From: Podospora bellae-mahoneyi | Lineage: Eukaryota; Ascomycota; Sordariomycetes; Sordariales; Podosporaceae | Direction: 5' to 3' | Assembly (NCBI RefSeq): GCF_035222275.1 | Contig: NC_085881.1 | Location: 434,001-498,000, forward strand | DNA length: 64,000 nt | Part shown: positions 10,960 through 22,397 of the stretch, piece after piece | How the letters are laid out: each line of letters begins with the position of its first letter | Position numbering within the stretch: the first letter of the stretch is position 1 | Made by a program: the position numbers and the translations under genes | Notes under the pieces: generated by a model | What the model was told of the DNA's origin: nothing | Databases searched by the model: none | What the model saw: only the letters and a program-made list of their open reading frames with translations

Positions 10960-13693
10960 ATGATTGTGTCCGAAAACCTGCGTACGGCGTCGCTGTACAT
11001 CAACAACCAGCTACTGTCTAGAGGCCTGCTGCGCGATGGCCAGAACATCGACTTTACCAACCCGGGGGAGAGCGAGGAGGAGATGGGCGAGACCATGAGC
11101 CGGATCATGTCGGTGGTGAATGACTTGATTTTGCGCCGCGATGTCAGTTTTTATACCCAATTCCCGCCACTTCTCTAAGACATCGGCGTACTGACAGAAA
11201 CCAACACAGCGCGATGCAGAGCACCGTGAATCTCTCTCCGCTACTCTCCGCACGCTGCGCGCCGAGTCCCTCCGACAAGCCAACGACATCCAGCGCCTGC
11301 AAGAAAAGAACGCAGAGGCCCAGCGCAAAGCCGGCCTGAGCGACGCTGCCGAAACTGCTCTGAGAGCGCACATCAAGACGGCCGAGGCGACGATTCACCG
11401 CCTCAAAGAAGAGGCTGCGAGGACGAAGTTGCTGGCCGCCCAAACACGATCTGCCTGCGCCACAGAGGTCCGCAAGAGGGACCGCCAGATTGAGGGGCTG
11501 AAAAAGGCGGTAACAGAAGCGGCTAGAGCGAGAGGCGCTAGCAAGAGCCCAGGTGTCACTTCCATTACGGTGGTTGGCGATATCGGCACCGATGAACAGG
11601 GCAACCCATTGCCTCCCACGCCCACGACGACGGCCAGTAGCAGTGATGGGTATGATCTCCGTCAGGAAACAAACTCGTTCCTCGCTGAATTGGCCAAGGG
11701 ACTGAGCGAAGAGAATGAGGGGCTTCTGACTCTAATCAGGAGGACGACGGAACAGTTGAAGGACATGAGCGGCTGGGACGCTGGAATGGTGGACGATGAC
11801 AGGTATGCTCTGTCGTTGCCCACCGGTTACGATGACATGGCCGCTGAGATTGAGGCTGTCCTTGAACATCTGAGGACGATCCTTACCAACCCATCGTTTG
11901 TGCCGATTGAGGAAGTGGTGGTGAGAGAAGATGAAATCAACAGGCTGCGCGACGGGTGGGAGAAGATGGAGACGCGATGGAAAGAGGCGGTCCATCTCAT
12001 TGATGGCTGGCGGAGGAGAATGCAGGCCAGTGGGCGGCCCGTTAATGTGGAGGAGCTCAAGATGGGCCTGCGCCTTAGCCCGGTCAAGGTTCAAAACGTG
12101 GAAGAGACGGCTCAAGGTGGGCTAGGACTGCAATTGGAATCTGTCCATGAGGGCCATGAGAGTTATCATCATGATCAAGTTGACTGCCAGGACGAGGACG
12201 AGGGTCCTTTGGAGTTGGTGCCTGAGGGTGGCATGGAGGAACAGGACGACAGCGATACTTCGAGTGTCTTTGAAGACCAGCAGATTGATATGGACGAGTT
12301 GGATGTTGAGGAGCCTAACGTTGAGATCCTTCAGCAGTCGGTCGTGATGCCCTCGCCTCCCGTCGCTCCGGCCCCCCAGCCCAGTCCGTTGCGCGAACAT
12401 TTTTCGGCCGGAAACAAGGGTGGAAGAGACGGCCCCAATTTGAGGAGACGTCCAAAGTTTGCCGAGGAAGGCGTCCGGAGCCGACCCCTTTCTGAAGAAT
12501 CGCCGTTACCACCTCCCCATGCCGACAGACCCCAGCAATCACCATCCAAGAAGCCGCTATTATCAGTACGGACCGTGCCTTCTGAGGAAACTGGCACGGC
12601 TGCGCAACCGCCTTCCGCGGCCGTCTCTACACCTGATACATCTATCTCTCTGGACAGCGTCTCGTTGCCCAAGGCCGCCGCGGCGGAACCGAAGAGTGCA
12701 GTCACGAAAAAGTCAGCGCCAACGCCCCCACCGCATGCGACAAGACCAATCAAGAAGCCATCTCCTGCCCCGAGACCAGTAAGGGAAACACGAAAACCTC
12801 CATCTCGGCAACAAGAGCGGGAAGAGAAGAAAACTAGTACTACCAGCACCACCACTACCCGACAGCAGCAACAGGAAAGCGAAGCCAGGCAGAAAAAGGT
12901 CACTTCCCGGCCCCCCGTAACACGTCCCACCAGACCACCCATCACCCGTGGACGCTCAGAGACCCGCAAAGGGGACAGCGATACCTCCAAGCCCTCCAAG
13001 CCAACCGCCCGCAACACCTCCGCTACCTCGACCACCTCTACCCGATCCGCGCCAGTCTCATCGAGCTCCAAGACCTCTATCCCGCCCCAGCCAGAACCAG
13101 CGCCCGGAAAATCCCCTCGCCGCGTGAACTCTCGCCTTCCCCTCCCACGTAACGCTGGCAGCAGCGGAAGTAATAATTCCGCCTGCGCAGCTGGTACCGC
13201 CACTAATAACGCCCCGGTATTGCAACCCCCTCAGTCTCCAACACAAGCTCAGCAATCCCCTCTTTCCATGGCGACCATTCAAGCCAAGCTTGCCGCTTCG
13301 GAACGCGATGCTGATGCGGCCCACGTGAGAGCCAAACTCAAGGCAGCAAGGAAGGGCATCCACCTCCCCGGTCCCGGCTCAGGTCGGGTTACAGCAGAGA
13401 ATAGCATGCCCAACACACCTACCGAAACAATGTCGACCAAGAGTATGAGATCGGAGCAGAGCGACTACATTCAGTATCAGCCTGAGCAGTACGACGATGG
13501 TGAGGATGAGCTCGGCTTCTCGGCTGTCCAGCCTCATCAGGTCATCCATGCAGAGAAGCCACGCAAACGGGAGAGGAATTATGGAGAAGCTGTGACGGCA
13601 CGGAAGACAAGCGACAAGGTGGCAAGCCGGAGAAGGAGTACTTTGAATCCATGGGAGCTGGAGACGTTGATAAAGGGTGGAAATGCTGAGTAG
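10960..13693 (+). CDS. ADIP-family (afadin/alpha-actinin-binding, 'NIMA interactive protein') coiled-coil protein
   Basis: Two exons, 10960-11142 and 11210-13693, separated by a 67-nt intron (GTCAGT donor, CTGAC branch site, CACAG acceptor, phase 0), encode 888 residues. The start at 10960 gives MIVSENLRTASLYINNQLL, which matches the conserved N-terminal block of this fungal family as I remember it. The upstream in-frame extension to 10738 contains tandem repeats and looks like leader. Residues about 62-150 form a charged, heptad-rich coiled coil (exon 2 starts RDAEHRESL). An acidic stretch follows near 290-340. The C-terminal half is long, Ser/Pro/Thr-rich, basic and probably disordered. Relatives are annotated as NIMA-kinase-interacting or spindle-pole/cytoskeletal adaptor proteins, so a cytoskeletal or septum/spindle-pole role is likely but inferred. 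The frame stays open for 248 codons after the TAG stop. Confidence 0.8.
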
Positions 13694-14647
13694 TTGGGAC
13701 GGGTAGTGAAAGAAATTGGATATGGATTGGAAAGGCAGGAACAGGGAGGCAATAGTTGTTGGGAGTTGAAGGAGCTGCGGAGTTGGAAAGTGTTGGACTG
13801 TTGGAATTTTGGAGTGGAGTTCATCCCCTTTCATCCTGGAAGGCATTTTCATGACGGGTTTTTTTCGTTTTCATATCTTTTCATATCATTACATCGCATT
13901 CCCTTCACATCATCAGCCTCCTACCACCAATCCCCCCCAGGTCCATCGTTTATATTAGGTATATACACCCTCCCACATCACGTACAAACACTGCCATCAC
14001 TTTTTTTCATCATGCATTGGGAGAGTTTCTGGAAATTCGGTTACACATCACATCATACATCACACACACGTGTCCCCAAACTTATCTACCTTATCTTAAT
14101 CAGCGCTCGCTTTCCCCGTCTTGACTGTTCAGTTGGGTTTCTATTCATGTTTCGTGGCAGGCTTTTCGTTCTGAAATGTGTGTTGTTGCATGGTTGGATC
14201 TGGTGTTCATCTCATGTCTTCGTTGTTGCTGCATTTTGTATTTGCATCCTCTCACTTTGCAAGTATGCTTGCCCCATAATCATTGTCAAAGGAAAGGAGT
14301 ATCTGGAATTTTGGAGAGTCTTGTGCGAGTTTGGAAAGTACTACATAGTGCTATACCCCCCCTACACCCCCCTATTTAATAAAAGAATATCCATAGTTTT
14401 CAGTCTTGACTCTTGTTTTGTATGTGACTGTGCTGGGTAAGATGCTTGGGTAACTTATGACACAGTGGTATTGTTCAACCCACAGGAAATATCTGATGGC
14501 TTAGTCGTTCAGTTGGCAAGACAAAAGAAAGATAATCCCATCCAGAGGATGGTGAGGATGTAAACGACAACCCAGTCCTTGGTACTGGGAGACAACGGTG
14601 CCAAGACTTGGTGATGGAGTCAAGTGGACCCCCAAAAAGAGCCAAAA
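13694..14647. other. 3' region of the ADIP-like gene, no separate gene recognised
   Basis: T-rich sequence following the stop codon. It contains an accidental-looking open frame up to 14440, in phase with the gene upstream, with a hydrophobic, low-complexity translation typical of pyrimidine-rich DNA. It most likely represents 3' UTR and the spacer to the 5S gene. Confidence 0.5.
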
Positions 14648-14648
14648 A
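14644..14648 (-). terminator. Oligo-T Pol III terminator of the 5S rRNA gene
   Basis: Five T residues on the minus strand abut the 3' end of the 5S gene; a second T run lies about eight bases further on. This is the standard Pol III termination signal. Confidence 0.7.
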
Positions 14649-14766
14649 CATACAACACCGAGGATTCCCCAGTGGTCACCCACCTGAGTACTGGTTCGGC
14701 CCTCAGCTGTTTGACTAGGGGAGAGCGGACGGGATCCCGTATTTTCAGCTGGATATGGTCGTATGT
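14648..14766 (-). rRNA. 5S ribosomal RNA
   Basis: Read on the minus strand, the 119-nt stretch starts ACATACGACCATA and ends GGTGTTGTATGT, so the two ends pair to form helix I of fungal 5S rRNA. Inside it has the conserved blocks GGGATCCCGTCCGCTC and AGTCAA, the GAGGGCCGA segment, a GGGTGACCACTGGGGAATC block and the internal Pol III control regions. A run of T residues follows directly after the 3' end, as a Pol III terminator. A TATA-like CATATAG lies at about -25 to -31 (14791-14797), where Neurospora 5S genes are known to carry a TATA element. The gene stands alone, matching the dispersed 5S organisation of many filamentous ascomycetes. Confidence 0.95.
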
Positions 14767-14790
14767 AATGGTTGTTGTTGATTCTTTGGC

Positions 14791-14797
14791 CTATATG
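14791..14797 (-). promoter_or_regulatory. TATA-like element of the 5S rRNA gene
   Basis: CATATAG on the minus strand, 25-31 bases upstream of the inferred 5S start. The position matches the TATA element required by dispersed 5S genes in Neurospora. Function here is inferred from spacing only. Confidence 0.5.
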
Positions 14798-15018
14798 TGA
14801 AGAGGTTTAGCCTAGCTGGGAAGCTGAGCCCATGATTGCAGCTTCCCGTGTTATTACGACCCAGTGATCACTCCTGCCGTTGGTGGTGGATATGGGGATG
14901 TGCTTTCATTGGGAAGGTGCCACCTGCTCAAAGAAAACGGCATAAGAGACAAGGAAGGGACGACGATGACTTGTCTATCTGGAGTTGTTACTCTGACTTT
15001 CCATCCCCCTTTACCTTT

Positions 15019-15054
15019 TACCACATTACCACATTACCACATTACCACATTACC
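15019..15054. repeat. 8-bp tandem repeat (TACCACAT), about 4.5 copies
   Basis: The unit TACCACAT is repeated head to tail without mismatches across 36 bases, just upstream of a C/T-rich stretch. It is a simple minisatellite, probably length-variable between strains. Confidence 0.9.
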
Positions 15055-18000
15055 CCTTTCCAGTCTTTCGCCTTTTGTTAGTCCTAAAAATCGGTTGACA
15101 GGAGTCTCGAGGTGATCGGGCATCGTTTCGTCGTGTTCAAGTCGGGTCGGTAGTCCAAGATTTCCAAGATTTCCCCCATAGAGCCTTTCCTTGCCTTTGA
15201 ATCCTCCCTCACACATGATGCCTCCTTCAAGTTGAGAACCACATCGCGTCCTGTCGTCCATATCCGCCGTGAATACCCACCTGGGCCCCTTCCCTCCTCA
15301 CCCTTTCCCACTCCCCTGATTCCCCAACGCTCTTGCTTGGCACCTTGCCAACTGCCCATTACCAAGACTCTCTCCTTCTAGTCTGCGCTTCCTCTCTGAT
15401 CCTTCTCGAAGTTGAGTGGGTACCTAGTCGGATCGGGGTGTGAAGGATCCTCTTTCAGTCAGTTCTCGCGATTAGTCATGGCAGCCAATCTCCCCATACT
15501 GTATCATATCGACCTCTCACTCGTCCTCCCACTCAGTCAAATGTCTTTTTGATCCTCATGCTTCTCCATTGCTCTCTGCCGTTGCGAATCCCTGCTTGTG
15601 ATTATGTTGTCGTCGATTTCGATCTTGTGAGCTTTATTCTTTCGAGTCCCAGGCTTGAGGTCCTTCTCTCGTTATCCTGTCAGGCATCGTTACTCGGGTG
15701 TGGTCGATGCCGAGGCCGATATCAAAGGCCATCCTATTGTGGTGTTGTCAAGTGTTGATGTTGCCTTCACGTTGCCATAGTTGTGCCTTAACCGCCCAGA
15801 TCGTCCCATCATCCATCAAACGTCGAAGTCCATGCCCGTCATAACCAAAATAATCGAGGGAAGGGACCATCTCTTCTACAATCGGGGTTGTTGTCCTCTT
15901 CAACAAGAAATGATGGACAGGAGAAGAGGGAAGCAGAGAGAAGGGGGCCGACGAGGGGACCAAGGGGGGGGGGGGTGGACAGTATGATATACAGATACTT
16001 CATCCTGATGCGAGATCGGGGAGGAAGAAGAGGGGATGATATGCGTACTTGCGCGTACCTTGCCCAGCCCAGGTGTGGGCGGGTGTGCTTCACGAGCCCT
16101 CCTTGCTGTCCTCTCCCCCTTTCATCTGACACCTGTCTGTCAAGTGAAACTTGTCGTTTCGTCCGGTTTCTGTCAGATGTCATGTTATGTATGCCACCCT
16201 CCTGAACAGCGGTCATGCTCATAGATACCCGACTCTTGTTGTTTCGTCCAATGATAAGCTGATGTTCGGTTTTATATCCATGGAATCGTTCATCTGGGGC
16301 GTTGGTGGCGGCCAGAGGGCGGTTGTACAAGGAGTATGGGGGCTTGATGGCGTAGTTGGGATCGTCTTGATACCTACTCACAGAGCAACATCGCAATCCC
16401 CGTCCGGTGATGGCGGCGGCGATTCCATATCAATATCTTCTTGTTTTTTTCCATATCCCTCGCCTTCTCGCGGCGTCGGCCATCGGTTCTTTCGGCCACC
16501 GACTTTTTATTCCGTGTGCTGTCGTGTGTCTGCAGCATACAAAGACGGGACGAAACGAACGTGCATGGTGGCCAACGACACAAGAACAAGCCTCTTGACG
16601 CAACGTACAGCGAAGAAAACACTATACGGGAAGAAGAATCCAGAGTTGATGTAACGTGTGATGAGGAGTTGAAGGAAAGAGATGAGGACTTACACCGCCG
16701 TCATACGGCACCGCAACTCCCTGTCATGATGGAAAACCGTTAACCATAGGGTTCCCTTCCCGTTCACCCATCGTCAGACAGCATTTTCAAAATGAAGATA
16801 GATGGCCAGAATGCAGCTCAACCCGGAGACTCAATGACTCGAATATCTGGCTCGCTCTTCCCCCCCAAGTCCTCCGAGATAGGTACCCATTCTCGGACTT
16901 CTCAGGGACACCACCGGAGGTAAGCAAAAGCATGTCTCTCTTCCTCCCTTGAGACGGAACACGGGGAAGCCGTGTGCTTGACACATGTCAAAAGACGTCA
17001 AGGATCTGTCAAGCAAAAAGCAGAACGTTCCATGTACCCTATTTCTGCCCTTGGCCTTTGGTCTCGCGCACCTTTTGATTCCCTATAGCAGTCTCAATGA
17101 TACCTTCTGATCCCTTATAGCAATCTCATTGATATTAAATAGATGCCTCAAAACGTCAGAGCCCTGCAAAAGTGAAAAGGCTTCAAAATACCCTCTAGAA
17201 TGGTGATGACTGGTAGCCAGGAAGCAGATAGACTGATGTTACCCATCACTGCCATCCAAGCCCACTTTCTTTTCTGCATGATGTACCAACAACGATCATA
17301 ACCACTTTTCGTGCGGCTTGGACAATGTCATGACATCTCACGGCACAAGGGGGCACTGGAAACGAGACTCTACTTTCGGAATCGCCTCGCCCTTTCCCCA
17401 TCAATGGCCGATCGGATTGGCTGGCGCCGTCAACAGACGCCTCTTTTTGTACGTACGGGCTTCCCACAAGCTAAATCTGGTCCGAGCAGTATTGCATATC
17501 CGGTCTTGCGTATGATACGCCCCAGCTTGTTGATATTTCGGCACCGAGCCGTCTTTCTGCCCCAACCCACAAGGCCCTCGAGGGGAATATCTATCAGGCA
17601 ATCATGGTGTGCTAGAACCAGTGGACACCAGTTGAGCCTCCCTCAACTCAAATCGACATTCTAGAAACACAAAACTTCCGGCGCCGGCAACAAAGCTAAC
17701 CGAACGTTGAAAATGGCCGACAATTACTGGATCTCCGATGATTAAAAGAACAAGGGGAGACTTGTAATACCGCCTGTGGTGAGAGTCTACCCTGGCTTCA
17801 TGACCACACATGAATGGTTAATTTTTCGGATATCGGGGTTCCTCCGAGAAAAGGCAAGTGCCAAAACAGTCATTGAAATGGCTAATGGTCGCGGCTTTGA
17901 CCGATCCAAAACTCAAGACCCACGTGCTGGAGGATCAACACACTTCGGGTGTCCGTGATATGCTGGACCTCCGCGAGGCGTGATAAGCTCCGGGCATAGA

Positions 18001-21000
18001 TAAAAAAAGAGAAGGGGACCTCGGCCATAGGATTTTGATGTTTCCCAAACCATTGTACACATCACTTGACATTTGACAATGATGCTTTGTCGGCAGATGA
18101 GAATGAAGCTGTGCGTCTCGGTCAATAAGTGTTCGGTGGTGAGCCATGCCCGAGATCAGCCGGCTACGACGTGCTGCCTTGTCCAATCAACCTGCCGACC
18201 ACAACATGAAGAACCGAAGCCAAGGCACTCCTTCTTTTTCGACGAGCTCTCGAGACTGCCGCCCCGTTGAAGCCATCACCTCAGTTGTCAACTCGACAAT
18301 AAAAGCGCCGAATCCATGCTAAACACCCTCCTGTTCAGTGCCGAGACGATCTCCCGCACCATGATTACGACGCTAGATCAGCCAGATCGTCCAATGTGAC
18401 ATGGGGCGAACCAATCGGCTGCAGCATGGCAGGGCAGACGATAAAAGCCGTTGGTGTTTTCCAACCGTCAGAAGATTACCTAGCATTGGAATCGGAGAAG
18501 CAAGACACTACAACGGCTACTAGATGTCTTGTTTGTCGGGAGTTGGTTGCTGTGTCAGCATCTTCCGCTCTTCTTTAGCTGGCGAGTTTTGAACAGGAAA
18601 TGATGGAAGACAAATGGCGACGACATTGAAATGGTGTAACTCGCACCCGCACTCTGACGTGTTCTCGAATACCCCCCCTCGCGGCTTCCTTTCAAGAAAG
18701 AGGTGGGTGGGTGAGTGGAGGAGGGGAGGACGTTGTGGCAGGAGCCATCCATCATGCCTACGGAAGGCACATCGGGTAAGGTAGGTACGTCTCTTACTCT
18801 CTTGCATTCTTACACAAACACAAACACACAGACCACAGCAGATCACCAGAGATCAACCAACCAAGAGAAACGCCGCTCCCGCCCTGAGACCTCGAGTCTC
18901 ATCAAGCCAGCCTCTGAGCCTTCGGGATGTCCAAGACACCAGAGAGACCTGGTCCACTCAAAAGCTTCCGACTGTCTCAGACCAGCAGATTGGTGCACGG
19001 GGACGGTGAGCGCTGCCCGTCTCCCTTGCTCACCGATGAAGTCACATCTGCCTATCAAGGCATCAATAAGATTTCTCGCCAACCTGTTGAGGAGGTCACC
19101 GCCCATTCTCCCTTCCGGGCCATCGTCATGCCGGCGGCCCCGGAGTGCTAGAATGACCGGCATAGAATCGGGCGCCTCGTATGATTCGTGATGGTGGACT
19201 TGGTATACAAACTTCAGCCCGGTTCAGTCATCAAACAAAAGAGATCGCCCCGCCAGGCGCCAACATGGCCAACAAATGCGGGGGGCTATCGCCGGCTTGG
19301 TCCCCCGCTCGGCGTCTCCTCGTGACCGAGCCACAGCAGCTCGCTAACAGCTCAGCGGCGCCATCCAGCCCTGTGCTTGCCGTGGAGCTCGAAAGCGATA
19401 TCCAACACGAGTCCCGGGACCAAGAATATCCATATCTGGAAAAGGGCCAGGATCATGGCGCGCCCCAATTGGCCCGGTCATGAAGGCCGTGGCGCGGCTT
19501 GGTGACTGGTTGGGCTTGATGGCGTTTGTGGTGCAAAGCATATTCTTGGTGCCTCCCAAGGTCCAAGGTGCTCTCTCTCTCGACATTTTGTTGAGAGAAC
19601 CCAACGGTCACAATCAATCAATGCAATACTCGCAAGTCGCCAAGGTGTCGGGCGACAAGCAAGAGACTAATGCTCTTGAACCAAATCAGCCTATCAAACG
19701 GACACTTTACGATCAACAGCCGCCCACCCCGCCAGCGCCGGGAACTGGAGCCTTCATCAACAAGCTTATTTTTAGCGGACTCGCAATATGCTCGTAATTG
19801 GGCCCTCTAAATCACCATATGGTTCAAGATATTCCCGCATGTGCGGAGACGAAGCTTTACGCGGGCTCGCACGACATCATCCTCTTCCCCTGACCCTGGT
19901 TCTGACTCTGGCTGGCCCCTGGCGAACCTCTGAGACAAGCATCATCTAGCAGAGAACCTAGAGGGAACATGACTAAATGACAGTCGAGAAAGAGTCACAA
20001 GATGACCGAATCCAGCAATCTTACCAAAGTGACCCCTTGGGGAGATGAAGAGCTTTGTTACTTGAAGTGGTCATGTTGTTGGAGGCTGCGGTGGGGTAAT
20101 CATGGAGTTGGGGCAGCCTTAACCCTGATGGCCAGGGGTCAACCCCAGATTCACAGGGGGGGCTCGTTCGGGTTAGCCTATGCTCGCAGCTCAGTGGAGC
20201 TCCCAGCAGTGGGGGTTGTGCTGATCTGTCCAGGGACAAGGCTTATTCACAAAAAGCTTGCTTGCACCCCGTCATGCAGTATTCTCAAGCTTTTCGAGGC
20301 CGTCGATATTGAGGGCCTCATCTATTTTCCAGCACCTGCCACGGAAACTAAACCAGGTTGCGGGATGAGATGTCGCTTCACACTATACAAAGTTCCCAAA
20401 TGTTGATATGGCCATATCAAGCCGCCTTTTTGTGCCGCAGAACCGAGCTGCTTCTCCCTGGCTTCCAGGTCCCGAATACGCAGCAAAAGTATTTGTCAAG
20501 CAGTAGCAAGCAGTAGATTTCACAATTCAACGAGCAACCTTCACCCTCAGCTATCGACAACTCTGGTCGGTGGCACCGACAGTCTGACTTGGCTTCGCCA
20601 ACCGTTGTGTCGGCCAAACCTAGATTGAACCCCCAACATGCACAATGACTCGTGCCCGCATGTGTTCTCTACGAACTAACTGGACAACTTCTTGGAACGG
20701 CTATTCCGTCTTTCCCTGGCCGCGACGGGTAACGGGCGTGAGAGTGACTTCCCTAGTCGGTCATATCAGATGCGGGCGGGAGAGGCAGCAAATGCAGGGT
20801 GTTATGAACGGATGAAGAGGAGGGGGGTGGACCAGCCGCCCTTGGGCCGCGCTTAACAGCCAGATGCAGCGGCTGGCAGCTCCAGCTCACGGCGTGACCG
20901 TATCAATGCCGATGATGTGGGTTGGTCTCCCACCTGGACCTTTGATACAACACCGAACCTTGCATGCGCTTAGTATCCATTCCCATCGACGTTGGAGAAC

Positions 21001-22397
21001 TGGCAAATTGGCATTGATACCCTCTTCACACCGTCCGGCCGCCGCGCCCCTTCTTCCGCTGCCTCATCCACCCTTTGCTCTCGCTGGCGCCGAATTGTGC
21101 CTGAGAGACAGCCACCTCACCCACCTCATCCACCTCACGAACTCGCCAACAGTCGTCATCGATGCCATGCCTGGGCAGCCAGCCACTGGCTGATCAACGA
21201 CGTCGTACTCAGCGACGATTCAGTCCCGAGACGATGTCTTCGGGTCCCACGGTGCGGGCCTTGTCCTTCGTCAATGGAACCCTTCTAGCACCCAGGTCGA
21301 ACCCCTCTCTCGCCTGCTCCCCTTGTTTACTTGGCAGCGTTGCACTCCCGGCGGGCTTACCCTCATCTTGCTGCCCTCGAAACCCTTACAATTTCAGCCC
21401 GTCGGCCGACTGGCCAATTTGCGCTGTAGTCTTCCTCTTCTTCCGGGACTCAAGGGCAACTTGTGCATGTATACACCTGAGATCACCAGCGCGTGCTGTG
21501 CTGCCATGCTGGCAGGTTTCACTCCCTGGGGAGCGCTGCTTTTGCCCTTTCTGCAGGCAGTGATATTCTTCTGTCTGACCTGTGGCGCCGTGGTATCACT
21601 GTCTCTGACCCTTTCGTTCTTTCTTGTGTCCCAGAAGCTGTCTCTCGTTGCTGGACGCGAGAGGTGCCCGCCTTTCTGACCGCTCCTCGACTGCTGTCTA
21701 CACGGCATCATTTTCATCCAAGGTGGTGAAGTAGATTAGTGGCTCGCACCGTCGATACCACAAACGTCACCCCATCTCTTTTATACTCTGCACTACCGCA
21801 CGACCATACTTCATCGGGAACAGTGTTATCTGGCCTTGCCCCCTTTGCCGTGGACCTGTTTTAGACAACCAGGCGACAGGAAGACGCGCTGTCTCAAGTG
21901 TGGGAAGGAAGTACCCATGTACCTCATCCCACCACATCCTTGACCCCTGCTTCTCTTCCATAAACCACAACCCATCCACATGCTGGATGAGCTCAGCTTT
22001 GCCGATGCTCAACAGGCACCCTGATGAGCATGAATGAGTGTCTTATCAATATCTCCGTCGTTCAAAAAGCTTCCGGCCCTCAAACCCGGCACCTTCCTTA
22101 CCTAACTTCTCCATCAGAAGAAGAACAAAAGCTGCATACCGAGAAGGTACCACCTGCAGACGCTTAAGTTGATTGCCCTTGCTCACGTCTATCGGGCCTC
22201 GGCCTTTTGCTTCTTCTGCGTGCTTCCAGTCTCTGCTAGACTCCTTCTCCCTTCACATTTGTCGTCGAACAACATCACAGGAGCGTCAATTCCTCGTCAC
22301 CACACACGCCTTTGGATACACACAGCACTGCCCACAACAATCTACCTGTCACTGTGGCCTCTAGGTTCCACCAACAACAGCAAAGACGCACAGTATT

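Larger units (their letters stand above)
14767..22397. other. Long gene-free stretch between the 5S gene and the CMR1-like regulator
   Basis: About 7.6 kb without a frame that I recognise; the longest are near 170 codons and look random. It holds a minisatellite at 15019-15054, a G run at about 15965-15976 and pyrimidine-rich DNA at 15370-15800. The part nearest 22398 should be the promoter and leader of the CMR1-like gene. Small frames at 18927-19151 and 19480-19797 are noted under findings or rejected items but not called as genes. Confidence 0.5.

Noticed and set aside
12331-13203. 290-codon frame antisense to the ADIP-like gene
   Set aside because: It mirrors the low-complexity Ser/Pro/Thr-rich coding region on the plus strand; a codon-bias by-product.
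18843-19163. Small frames on both strands near 18.9-19.2 kb
   Set aside because: A 74-codon plus frame and a 106-codon minus frame overlap; neither shows a family or clear gene signals.
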